From the NCBI RefSeq assembly GCF_900106075.1, contig NZ_LT629794.1:1096001-1160000 (forward strand): 64,000 nucleotides of DNA. Reading direction: 5' to 3'. A program made the position numbers and the translations under genes. This document shows positions 32,882 through 43,342 of this stretch, piece by piece. This stretch comes from Polaribacter sp. Hel1_33_78. Lineage in GTDB: Bacteria > Bacteroidota > Bacteroidia > Flavobacteriales > Flavobacteriaceae. Under the pieces are notes generated by a model. It ran no database searches. It had not been told where the DNA came from and worked only from the letters and a program-made list of their open reading frames with translations. Position 1 is the stretch's first letter, and each line of letters opens with the position of its first letter.

Positions 32882-34207
32882 ATGAGTAAATTAAAATTAA
32901 TTATACAGAGAGAGTTTATAGCTAAGGTTCGTAATAAATCGTTTTTGGTTATGACCTTTTTAAGTCCTATACTAATGGTTGGTATGGGTGCCTTGGTTTT
33001 TTTTCTAATGAAAAAAAATGATGAAAAAGTTAAAGAAATCGTATATGTTGATAATTCAGGCTTGTTTTCAAAAGATGATTTTAAAGATTCAGAAACAATT
33101 CGTTATCAAGATTATACTGCTTTAGGGATTGCTGAGACTAAGAAAAAAGTTGAAGAAGGAGATTATTATGGAGCTTTAATTATACCAAAACAAGATAGTC
33201 TAGAAATTTTAGCAAACGCTATAGAATTTTATTCAAAAGATTCACCTGGTATGTCTGTTATGAATTCTTTGGAAACAAAAATTGAGCGTAAATTAAGAAA
33301 CGAAAAGCTTAATAATTTTGGAATTGATCTTGAAAAAATTAATGCATCAAAAATTCAGTCAGAGATCAAAATGTTGAATTTTTCAGGAGAGGAATCATCT
33401 AAATTAATAAACGGACTAAAGATTGGGGTCGGTTTAATAGCGGGTTACTTATTAATGATGTTTGTAATGATATATGGAACTTCTGTAATGAGAAGTGTAA
33501 TTGAAGAAAAAACAAGTAGAATTATAGAGATTATAGTTTCATCTGTAAAACCTTTTCAGTTAATGTTGGGTAAAATTATTGGAAATGCTTCTGCAGGTTT
33601 ATTACAATTTTTAATTTGGGGGATTCTGATATTCATAATTTCAACAGTGGCATTCTCTATTTTCGGAATTGATATGGTAGAAATGCAAACTGCAAAATTA
33701 CCAGCAGAACAATTAGAAGCTGCAAAACAAGCAGCAGGTATGGATAAAATGCAATTGATAATTCAAGAAATTTTAAGATTACCAATTTTAAAAATGTTCA
33801 TTTTATTTATCTTTTATTTTTTAGGAGGTTATATGTTATACAGTTCCTTGTTTGCTGCAGTTGGGGCTGCAGTTGATAATGAAACAGATACACAACAATT
33901 TATGTTGCCAATTATGTTGCCATTAATTCTTGGAGTTTATGTCGGTTTTGCAACTGTAATTAATGATCCTCACGGATCCATAGCAGTGCTGTTTTCACAT
34001 ATTCCATTGACTTCACCAATTGTAATGTTAATGAGAGTTCCTTTCGGAGTTTCTTGGTATGAATTGGCAATATCAATGACTTTATTAGTTATAACATTTG
34101 TGTTCATGGTTTGGTTGGCTGCTAAAATTTACAGAGTAGGAATTTTAATGTATGGTAAGAAACCTACCTATAAAGATTTATATAAATGGCTAAAATACAA
34201 AGGATAA
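32882..34207 (+). CDS. ABC-2 type permease (NatB-like)
   Basis: A 441-aa membrane protein. N-terminal helix (about 20-45), a large extracytoplasmic domain (about 50-175), then about five helices (around 180-435), including IIEIIVSSVKPFQLMLGKII typical of ABC2_membrane_3/NatB permeases. It partners the ATPase upstream; its stop directly abuts the MscS gene ATG. Exported substrate unknown. Confidence 0.9.
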   Translation: MSKLKLIIQREFIAKVRNKSFLVMTFLSPILMVGMGALVFFLMKKNDEKVKEIVYVDNSGLFSKDDFKDSETIRYQDYTALGIAETKKKVEEGDYYGALIIPKQDSLEILANAIEFYSKDSPGMSVMNSLETKIERKLRNEKLNNFGIDLEKINASKIQSEIKMLNFSGEESSKLINGLKIGVGLIAGYLLMMFVMIYGTSVMRSVIEEKTSRIIEIIVSSVKPFQLMLGKIIGNASAGLLQFLIWGILIFIISTVAFSIFGIDMVEMQTAKLPAEQLEAAKQAAGMDKMQLIIQEILRLPILKMFILFIFYFLGGYMLYSSLFAAVGAAVDNETDTQQFMLPIMLPLILGVYVGFATVINDPHGSIAVLFSHIPLTSPIVMLMRVPFGVSWYELAISMTLLVITFVFMVWLAAKIYRVGILMYGKKPTYKDLYKWLKYKG

Positions 34208-35083
34208 ATGCAAGGTAAATTAGAGAAAGTTACAGACACTATCGTCCAGGAAGCTAATTCAATTTTAGATTATACTTTTACATTTAGTAAAGAAATAAGT
34301 ATATCTCTTAAAGGATTATTATTTGTTGCAGTAGCTCTTATAATTACAGCTTTTGTGTTAAAACAGATAAGAAGATTTATTACTAGAAAGATGCCAGAAA
34401 ATGATAAAGTTAAATTCGTAAGTGTTTTTAGCTATATTCGATGGGTTGTGTTTTTAGCTATTTTTTTAATTGCTATGGATGCTTCTGGTGTTAATGTAAC
34501 TGCTCTTTTTGCAGCTTCAGCAGTGCTTTTAATAGGCGTTGGTTTGGCTTTGCAAACCTTGTTTCAAGACATTATTTCAGGTGTTTTTATTTTGGTAGAT
34601 CAATCTGTACATGTTGGTGATATCATTGAATTAGAGGGAAAAGTTGGTAGAGTTTTAGATATAAGATTAAGAACTACCAGAGCTGTAACCATAGATAATA
34701 AGGTTTTAGTGATTCCGAATCATCTATATTTAACCAATATTTTATTTAATTGGACAGAAAACGGAACAGAAACAAGAGAGTCCTTAACTGTTGGTGTTTC
34801 TTATGGAAGTGATGTAGAGTTAGTCAAACAAATTTTGTTAGATGTAGCAAAAAGTCAACATAAGATTTTAAAAACTCCAGAAGCTAAAGTATTATTCACT
34901 GATTTTGCTGATAGTTCTCTAAATTTTCAACTCATTTTTTCTCTAAATGATAGTTTTGAAACAAGATTTATACAAAGCGATTTACGTTTTGAAATAGATA
35001 AAAAGTTTCGAGAAAATGGTATTACTATTCCTTTTCCTCAAAGAGATGTGCATATTTTTGGAAGCAAAAAACAATCATATTAA
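34208..35083 (+). CDS. mscS: Small-conductance mechanosensitive channel (MscS family)
   Basis: A 291-aa protein with three N-terminal helices. The pore helix and beta domain are clear: GVGLALQTLFQDIISGVFIL, then GDIIELEGKVGRVLDIRLRTT and VIPNHLYLTNILFNW. The C-terminal alpha/beta domain is complete. It releases solutes on hypo-osmotic shock. It begins at the base after the permease stop, so it is probably cotranscribed. Confidence 0.93.
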   Translation: MQGKLEKVTDTIVQEANSILDYTFTFSKEISISLKGLLFVAVALIITAFVLKQIRRFITRKMPENDKVKFVSVFSYIRWVVFLAIFLIAMDASGVNVTALFAASAVLLIGVGLALQTLFQDIISGVFILVDQSVHVGDIIELEGKVGRVLDIRLRTTRAVTIDNKVLVIPNHLYLTNILFNWTENGTETRESLTVGVSYGSDVELVKQILLDVAKSQHKILKTPEAKVLFTDFADSSLNFQLIFSLNDSFETRFIQSDLRFEIDKKFRENGITIPFPQRDVHIFGSKKQSY

Positions 35084-35160
35084 TAAAAATAGTTTTAGTA
35101 AAAAGAACAAAATTTAATACTGTTTTCAAAAAAAATTTAAAACCTTGAAACCAAAAATAT

Positions 35161-35529
35161 ATGAGTAAAATATTAATTATTGAGGACGAAGCTGCGATTA
35201 GAAGAGTTTTAACAAAAATTATTTCGGAAGAAAATGAAGCTTATCATGTAGAAGGAGCAGAAGATGGGTTGTTAGGAATCGAAATGATTAAAAATAACGA
35301 TTATGATTTGGTTTTGTGTGATATTAAAATGCCAAAAATGGATGGTGTTGAAGTGTTAGAAAAAGCAAAGAAAATTAAACCAGAAATTCCATTTGTTATG
35401 ATTTCTGGTCATGGAGATATAGATACGGCTGTAAATACGATGCGTTTAGGAGCTTTTGATTATATCTCAAAACCGCCAGATTTAAATAGACTTTTAAATA
35501 CGGTTAGAAAAGAAAGTTTTAATTGTTGA
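35161..35529 (+). pseudogene. Receiver-domain half of a frameshifted sigma-54 response regulator
   Basis: A 122-aa frame covering a whole CheY-type receiver: acidic pair EDE near the N-terminus, phospho-Asp in LVLCDIKMPKMDG, Ser/Thr in MISGHGD and Lys in DYISKPP. After NTVRKESF it hits TGA 35527-35529, while the +1 frame continues as LIVENKRLKKKVSKNYEMIG straight into the AAA+ part. One extra T in AGTTTTAATTG would explain it, or an 11-nt loss from a ~387-aa ancestor. The halves could act as separate proteins. Confidence 0.75.
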
Positions 35530-35569
35530 GAATAAGCGATTAAAGAAAAAGGTTAGCAAAAATTATGAA

Positions 35570-36313
35570 ATGATAGGAGATAGTGCTGCTATTTCTCATA
35601 TTAAAGAAATTATAGAAAAGGTTGCAGCTACAGATGCAAGAGTTTTAATTACAGGTCCTAACGGCACAGGTAAAGAGTTGGTAGCGCACTGGTTGCATGA
35701 AAAATCAGACCGTTCGAAAGCACCAATGATTGAAGTAAACTGTGCGGCAATTCCTTCAGAATTAATTGAAAGTGAACTTTTTGGACACGTAAAAGGTTCT
35801 TTTACAGGTGCAAATAAGGATAGAGCAGGTAAGTTTGAAGCTGCGAATAGGGGAACTATTTTCTTAGATGAAATTGGGGATATGAGTTTGTCTGCTCAAG
35901 CAAAAGTATTGCGTGCCTTGCAAGAAAGTAGAATCTCTAGAGTTGGTTCTGATAAAGATATAAAAATAGATGTTAGGGTAGTTGCAGCCACTAATAAAAA
36001 TCTAAAAGAAGAAATTGGAGCAGGTAGATTTCGAGAAGATTTGTATCACAGATTAGCGGTCATTTTAATTAAAGTTCCTGCGTTAAATGAAAGAAGAGAG
36101 GATGTCCCATTACTGGTGGATTTCTTTTCAAAGAAAATTTCTGAAGCACAAGGAACTCCAATAAAGAAGTTTTCGTTAAAAGCAATCAATCTTTTAAAAG
36201 AATATGATTGGACAGGAAATATTCGTGAATTAAGAAATGTGGTTGAACGTTTAATAATTTTAGGGGAAAAAGAGGTTTCTGCAAATGACATTCAACTTTT
36301 TGCTAGTAAGTAA
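35570..36313 (+). pseudogene. AAA+ sigma-54 activator half of the frameshifted response regulator
   Basis: A 247-aa frame starting MIGDSAAISHIKEIIEKV. Walker A TGPNGTGKE is slightly unusual (Asn in the second glycine position). The sigma-54 contact loop is GSFTGA in ELFGHVKGSFTGANKD; Walker B is GTIFLDEIGDM; arginine-finger regions are present. It ends NVVERLIILGEKEVSANDI with no Fis-type HTH, as I recall for flavobacterial members. Without the linked receiver it would lack phosphorylation control. Start here is the first internal ATG, not a natural gene start. Confidence 0.75.
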
Positions 36314-36331
36314 AATGTTGTTTTAAAGCCT

Positions 36332-36366
36332 AAAAAAAAGCCTACTAATTATAGTAGGCTTTTTTA
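36332..36366. terminator. Bidirectional terminator between regulator and katG
   Basis: AAGCCTACTA / TAGTAGGCTT, a 10-bp perfect stem with ATTA loop flanked by A8 and T6 runs, lying between two convergent genes. Confidence 0.9.
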
Positions 36367-36380
36367 TTGAATGTATTTTA

Positions 36381-38639
<2,259 letters not shown>

Positions 38640-38669
38640 CTATATTTTTTATTTGATCATAACTTAAAT

Positions 38670-38827
38670 TTATCAAAAACATGCATAAATGCTTGATAAT
38701 ATATGTTTTGTGATTTTTGTAGGATGATGAGGATTGTAATTAAATTATCTACATAAGAAAATCTTATTTTAAAATAAGTAAAAAAATTTATCTCAGTTTT
38801 TTATTAGTTTAAACTAGAATATATTTG
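38670..38827. promoter_or_regulatory. Shared katG/peroxiredoxin regulatory region with palindromes and promoter
   Basis: TATATTTG at 38820-38827 is a perfect TAnnTTTG -7 box 40 nt before the peroxiredoxin ATG. Directly upstream is a perfect 12-bp palindrome TAGTTTAAACTA (38805-38816), overlapping the promoter spacer and so a probable operator. Another inverted repeat, TTATCAA...TTGATAA, spans 38670-38699. A peroxide regulator of OxyR or PerR type is expected, but its identity is not shown by the sequence. Confidence 0.5.
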
Positions 38828-38866
38828 CGGCTTAAAATTATTAATCAATAATAAATAACAGAAAAA

Positions 38867-39508
38867 ATGGCAACTTTAGTTGGAAAAAAATTCCCAGATT
38901 TAAATGTAGACGCAATGAATGATATGGGAGATACATTTAAATTAAATGTTTTAAAAGAAGCAAAAAATAAAGGAAAAAAAGTATTATTGTTTTGGTATCC
39001 AAAGGATTTTACATTTGTATGTCCTACAGAATTACACGCATTTGAAGCAGCTTTAGCTGAGTTTGAAGAAAGAAATACAATTGTAATTGGTGCATCTTGT
39101 GATACTCCAGAAGTTCATTTTGCTTGGTTAAGTACTTCTAAAGACAATGGAGGAATTGAAGGTGTTTCTTATTCTTTGTTAGCAGATAGCAATAGAAACT
39201 TATCTTCAATTTTAGGAATCTTAGATATTACGAATGAGACATTTGATGAAGCCTCACAAACTATTCAGGTAGAAGGAGATAATGTAACTTATAGAGCAAC
39301 TTATTTAATTGATGAAGAAGGAACTGTTTTTCATGAAGGAATCAATCATATGCCAGTAGGCAGAAATGTAAATGAGTTTTTACGTTTAATTGATGCTTAT
39401 GCACATGTGCAATCTCATGGAGAAGTATGTCCTGCAAACTGGGAAGAAGGTAAAGATGCAATGTCTCCTAATGCAAAAGGAACAGCAGCATATTTAGCTT
39501 CTCATTAA
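38867..39508 (+). CDS. 2-Cys peroxiredoxin (AhpC/TSA family)
   Basis: A 213-aa thiol peroxidase reducing H2O2 and organic peroxides. Peroxidatic Cys52 in DFTFVCPTEL and resolving Cys188 in GEVCPANWEEG are both present, followed by a C-terminal tail typical of sensitive 2-Cys enzymes. It is first in a three-gene peroxide operon with thioredoxin-like and DUF6952 genes; thioredoxin would recycle it. Confidence 0.95.
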   Translation: MATLVGKKFPDLNVDAMNDMGDTFKLNVLKEAKNKGKKVLLFWYPKDFTFVCPTELHAFEAALAEFEERNTIVIGASCDTPEVHFAWLSTSKDNGGIEGVSYSLLADSNRNLSSILGILDITNETFDEASQTIQVEGDNVTYRATYLIDEEGTVFHEGINHMPVGRNVNEFLRLIDAYAHVQSHGEVCPANWEEGKDAMSPNAKGTAAYLASH

Positions 39509-39598
39509 ATAATTAGTTATTATTAGAAAGCATAACAATCTTAAATTAGAAAATAGATTAGTTCGTTTTACTTATAATATCACAAAATTAAAAAAAAA

Positions 39599-39907
39599 AT
39601 GGTACAAGAATTAAGTCAAGATAATTTAGCAGAAATAGTTTCTGATAATCAAAAGGTAGTCGTACAATTTTCTGCATCATGGTGCGGAAACTGCCGTATA
39701 ATGAAGCCAAAATTTAAAAAATTATCTTCAGAAAATGAAGACGTTGCTTTTGTGATCGTCGATGCAGAAAAATTTCCTGAAAGTAGAAAATTAGCAGATG
39801 TTAGTAATTTGCCAACTTTTGCAACTTTTGTTGATGGTAAATTTTTAAATCAAACACAAACGAACAAGTTTGATGTTTTAAAAGATTTAGTAAACCAAGT
39901 TATTTAA
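39599..39907 (+). CDS. Thioredoxin-family protein
   Basis: A 102-aa single thioredoxin domain with active site WCGNC (Cys29, Cys32) in place of WCGPC, and the cis-Pro loop as NLPTFATFVDG. It likely reduces the peroxiredoxin encoded 90 nt upstream and is itself reduced by TrxB. The Asn in CGNC alters redox potential relative to ordinary thioredoxin. Confidence 0.93.
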   Translation: MVQELSQDNLAEIVSDNQKVVVQFSASWCGNCRIMKPKFKKLSSENEDVAFVIVDAEKFPESRKLADVSNLPTFATFVDGKFLNQTQTNKFDVLKDLVNQVI

Positions 39908-39909
39908 TT

Positions 39910-40167
39910 ATGAAATTACCTGTAATAAAACACTTAACCAGTTTTATTGAAGAAAACGACCAAGATTACGTTTTAGAAACAATAGAAACCTTAGAAGCTT
40001 TAACTGAAGTTCCGTCTTTAAAGGATGAAGAATTAGATGTTATTGGAGAATTGATTTCTAATATGTATGGTGCTTTAGAAGTTCATAAAATGATTAAAGA
40101 AGGTACTCAGAAAAAAGAAGCATTAAATACTTTTATGAAACGTGTATTGGGTTCTATTGATCAATAG
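39910..40167 (+). CDS. DUF6952-family small protein
   Basis: An 85-aa acidic, all-helical protein (MKLPVIKHLTSFIEEN, then LDVIGELISNMYGALEV). It begins 2 nt after the thioredoxin stop. This small family is consistently found after peroxiredoxin and thioredoxin genes in Flavobacteriia, so an accessory role in peroxide defence is likely, but the mechanism is unknown. Confidence 0.85.
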   Translation: MKLPVIKHLTSFIEENDQDYVLETIETLEALTEVPSLKDEELDVIGELISNMYGALEVHKMIKEGTQKKEALNTFMKRVLGSIDQ

Positions 40168-40190
40168 TTCTGATTTTTAATATAAAAATT

Positions 40191-40220
40191 AAATCCTGAG
40201 TGAAAACTCGGGATTTTTTT
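40191..40220 (+). terminator. Terminator of the peroxiredoxin operon
   Basis: AAATCCTGAGT / ACTCGGGATTT stem with GAAA loop and a T7 tail, 24 nt past the last stop. Confidence 0.85.
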
Positions 40221-40286
40221 CAATTAATTGTAATTCAGAAGTTTCTTATTCATAAAATTTAATAAAATAAAACACTATTTTTTATT

Positions 40287-40787
40287 TTAATCATGGGTTA
40301 ATTGCTTTATAATTTTCTTATGTTTTGGAAATTTTTTTGAAAGTTCTTTGCAACTGGGAAGTACAAAATCTCTGAAGTCAAAACCCGGCGAAACTGTGCA
40401 TCCGGTGAAAGAAAAAGAATTTTTTTCTAAAACTTCAGCAGCAAAATAATACCTAGCAGGCACTGTGAATTGTAAGACTTCACCATTTAGAAAATCATTT
40501 CCAATCAATACAGCAGCATATGCTCCGTTTGGTGAAATCATGTGTAATCTTAAAGTCGTTCCGGTATAAAAATGCCAAATTTCATCTTGATTTATCTTAT
40601 GAAAAGCAGAGAATTTATCAGAGGTTAGTAAAAAATAAATACTCGTACAATAATTTCTGTTTCCATCAAATTCATTTCCTAGATGTTTTGATTGAATTTC
40701 ACCGTTACTTCTATAAGTCTCCTTAAAGTAGCCACCTTCGGGATGCTCGATTAAATTAAAATGACTAATAATTTTTGCAACTTTCAT
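40287..40787 (-). CDS. DUF985 cupin-fold protein
   Basis: A 166-aa protein of the Cupin_5/DUF985 family. Typical motifs: HPEGGYFKETYRS at the N-terminus, SIYFLLTSDKFSAFHKINQDEIWHFY in the centre, and SFTGCTVSPGFDFRDFVLP at the C-terminus. The histidines in FHKI and WHFY are possible metal ligands. Function is not established; relatives are suggested to bind sugars or act as epimerase-like enzymes. It overlaps the small upstream gene by ATGA. Confidence 0.88.
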   Translation of the reverse strand: MKVAKIISHFNLIEHPEGGYFKETYRSNGEIQSKHLGNEFDGNRNYCTSIYFLLTSDKFSAFHKINQDEIWHFYTGTTLRLHMISPNGAYAAVLIGNDFLNGEVLQFTVPARYYFAAEVLEKNSFSFTGCTVSPGFDFRDFVLPSCKELSKKFPKHKKIIKQLTHD

Positions 40788-40942
40788 TCCGTATTTTTAT
40801 TTTCGTTTACTTTTTTAATAATCGCTTTTAAACGCTCTTTTGTAAGTTGTTTTTCTAGCTTTACTTTGTTGATTTTTTGATTCATCAACTTTGTATGTTT
40901 AGCTTTGTTAACCGTATTTTTTGCTTTCCCTTTTTTAGGCAT
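40784..40942 (-). CDS. Small lysine-rich protein upstream of the cupin gene
   Basis: A 52-aa frame, ATG at 40942, stop TGA overlapping the cupin ATG as ATGA, which implies translational coupling. The sequence is extremely basic (MPKKGKAKNTVNKAKHTKLM, then KLEKQLTKERLKAIIKK), suggesting nucleic-acid or ribosome binding. No family recognised. Confidence 0.6.
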   Translation of the reverse strand: MPKKGKAKNTVNKAKHTKLMNQKINKVKLEKQLTKERLKAIIKKVNENKNTE

Positions 40943-41100
40943 TTAGATAGAATTATGAAACGAATTTAAGGAATTTTATTTCTAAAAACTGGGTTAAGTG
41001 TTTATAAAATTTGTGAAAAAATTATCATTTTAATCGATAAAAGCCATCTCAAAACTAATAGAAAACCCATGTTTTTTTTTATCTTTAAAGAATAATTAGA

Positions 41101-41961
41101 ATGAACATGGATTTAGAAAAATATGAAGTCACAAGTGCCATAAATATAAAAGATTTTTCTACAAAGGAAGTAATAGAAGATTCGAAAAAGGAACTTAAAA
41201 AAGTAAGAAAAAAAATAAGTACGTTGCAAGATAGGATGTATGCAGAAGGAAAATATAGCATACTTATTTGCCTACAAGGAATGGATACATCTGGAAAAGA
41301 TAGCTTGATTAGAGAGGTTTTTAAAGATGTAAATGCACGTGGAGTGGAAGTTCATAGCTTCAAAGTTCCAACAGAATTAGAATTAAAACATGATTTCTTA
41401 TGGCGTCACTATTTAGCACTTCCTTCAAAAGGCAAAATAGGAGTTTTTAACAGAACCCATTATGAAAATGTGTTGGTTACAAGAGTCCATCCTGAATATA
41501 TTTTTGGCGAAAACATCCCAGGCGTAAGAAGTTTAAGCGATTTGAATGATGAATTTTATCATGATAGAATGGATAGAATTAACAATTTTGAAAATCATCT
41601 TGCTAAAAGTGGAACAATTATTTTAAAGTTCTTTTTAAATTTATCTAAAGATGAACAAAAAAATAGATTATTAAGAAGGTTAAATTTGCCAGAAAAGAAT
41701 TGGAAGTTCTCGACAGGAGATTTAAAAGAACGCAAACTATGGGATAAATATCAGTATTGTTATGAAGATTTATTAAACAGAACCTCCAAACAAAATGCTC
41801 CTTGGTTTGTAATTCCGGCAGATGATAAACCAACAGCAAGATTACTTTTAGCTGAAATTTTATTAAAAAATTTAAAAAAATATAACTTTAAAGAACCAAC
41901 TTTACCGTTAAAAATTGTTGATCAAATAGATGATTTTAAAGCACAATTAAATAATAAATGA
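41101..41961 (+). CDS. ppk2: Polyphosphate kinase 2 family protein
   Basis: A 286-aa P-loop enzyme that transfers phosphate between polyphosphate and nucleotides. Walker A is GMDTSGKDS (60-68). The lid-region motif FNRTHYENVLVTRVHP resembles class III PPK2 enzymes, which phosphorylate both AMP and ADP. Length matches the family. Its stop overlaps the next gene's ATG by 4 nt. Confidence 0.9.
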   Translation: MNMDLEKYEVTSAINIKDFSTKEVIEDSKKELKKVRKKISTLQDRMYAEGKYSILICLQGMDTSGKDSLIREVFKDVNARGVEVHSFKVPTELELKHDFLWRHYLALPSKGKIGVFNRTHYENVLVTRVHPEYIFGENIPGVRSLSDLNDEFYHDRMDRINNFENHLAKSGTIILKFFLNLSKDEQKNRLLRRLNLPEKNWKFSTGDLKERKLWDKYQYCYEDLLNRTSKQNAPWFVIPADDKPTARLLLAEILLKNLKKYNFKEPTLPLKIVDQIDDFKAQLNNK

Positions 41962-42785
41962 ATTTAGACTTAAAAAAACCAATTGTATTTTTCGATTTAG
42001 AAACTACGGGTATTAATATTGCAAACGACAAAATTGTAGAAATTTCAATTTTAAAAGTTTTTCCAAATGGAAATAAAGAAAGTAAAACATGGTTGGTAAA
42101 TCCAGAAATGGAAATTCCACAAGGTTCTATAGATGTGCACGGAATTACAAATGAAAAAGTAGCGACAGAACCTACTTTTAAAGAGTTAGCCTCCAAAGTA
42201 AATGAAATGATTGCAGGCTGTGATTTAGCAGGATTTAATTCAAACAGATTTGATATTCCTTTATTAGCAGAAGAATTAATGCGCGCAGGAATTGATTTTG
42301 ATATGAAGAATAGAAAAGCAATTGATGTGCAAGTTATTTTTCATAAAAAAGAACAGCGAACTTTAAGCGCGGGATATCAATTTTATTGCGAAAAAGAATT
42401 AGAAGGTGCTCATGGAGCAGAGGCAGATACAAATGCTACTTATGAAATTTTGCTGGCTCAATTAACTAAATACAAGGATATAGGAAACACAGTTGATGCG
42501 TTAAGTGAATATTCAACGCATGGGAAAAGAGCGGATTTTGCAGGTTTTATTTTGATGAATGAAGAAGACCAAGAAATTTTTTCTTTTGGAAAATATAAAG
42601 GAAGAACAGTTGTTGAGGTGCTAAAAGAAAATCCTGGTTATAATAATTGGATTCAGAATGCAGATTTCCCTTTATACACCAAAAAAGTGTTGAGGGGAAT
42701 TAAAGAAAGAATGTCTGCTCCAAAGAATAAAATGTCTGATGCAGAAAAATTAGAGGCCTTGCAACAAAAGTTTAATTTGAGGTAA
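41958..42785 (+). CDS. DEDDh 3'-5' exonuclease (DnaQ-like)
   Basis: A 275-aa protein. Exo I FDLETTG (D13, E15), Exo II GFNSNRFDIPLLAEEL and Exo III HGAEADTNATYEIL give a complete DEDDh active site. A C-terminal region (about 190-275) contains FSFGKYKGRTVVEVLKENPG, the small domain that binds DNA or partners in flavobacterial homologues. It could act in proofreading, repair or RNA turnover. Overlap with PPK2 suggests cotranscription. Confidence 0.9.
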   Translation: MNLDLKKPIVFFDLETTGINIANDKIVEISILKVFPNGNKESKTWLVNPEMEIPQGSIDVHGITNEKVATEPTFKELASKVNEMIAGCDLAGFNSNRFDIPLLAEELMRAGIDFDMKNRKAIDVQVIFHKKEQRTLSAGYQFYCEKELEGAHGAEADTNATYEILLAQLTKYKDIGNTVDALSEYSTHGKRADFAGFILMNEEDQEIFSFGKYKGRTVVEVLKENPGYNNWIQNADFPLYTKKVLRGIKERMSAPKNKMSDAEKLEALQQKFNLR

Positions 42786-42836
42786 TATTTAATCACAGAT
42801 TAGGGCCTTTACGCATATCAATTAATTTAGAATAAA

Positions 42837-43322
42837 ATGTTTATAAAATATAAGAATTTACCAAGCAATTCTCGTGTTTGGATTTATCAGTCAGCCAGAG
42901 AGTTCACGAATAAAGAGGTTGACTTTATAGCTTTAAAATCAGAAGATTTTATTAATCAATGGACACGTCATGGAGATGATTTAAAAGGTTCATTTACCAT
43001 AAAATACAGACAGTTTTTAATTTTAGCCGTAGATGAAAGTTTTAACAATATTTCTGGTTGCTCTATTGATAGTTCAGTTCGTTTTATACAAGAATTAGAG
43101 AAAGAATTACAATTAGATTTAATGAATAAAATGAATGTTACCTTCAAAAATAATGATACAATTAATTTAGTGAATTTGGCTGCTTTTCAGAAATTTGCAA
43201 AAGACGGAAAAATAGGTCAAGAAACCATTGTTTTCAATAATATGGTAAATACCAAGGAAGATTTTGAAAACAATTGGGAAGTTCCAGCAAAAAAAAGCTG
43301 GCATAAACGCTTTTTAATATAA
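42837..43322 (+). CDS. Conserved flavobacterial protein of unknown function
   Basis: A 161-aa soluble protein containing RVWIYQSAREFTNKEVDFI and WTRHGDDLKGSFTIKYRQFL. Homologues are often labelled ABC transporter ATPase, yet no Walker A or signature motif exists here, so that label should be ignored. It is a conserved single-copy neighbour of the GH3 gene, 20 nt upstream. Confidence 0.75.
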   Translation: MFIKYKNLPSNSRVWIYQSAREFTNKEVDFIALKSEDFINQWTRHGDDLKGSFTIKYRQFLILAVDESFNNISGCSIDSSVRFIQELEKELQLDLMNKMNVTFKNNDTINLVNLAAFQKFAKDGKIGQETIVFNNMVNTKEDFENNWEVPAKKSWHKRFLI

Positions 43323-43342
43323 ATATTGAGTTAAAACAGAGT

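Noticed and set aside
42837..43322. ABC transporter ATPase
   Set aside because: The label is common for this family, but there is no Walker A, Walker B or signature motif in the sequence.
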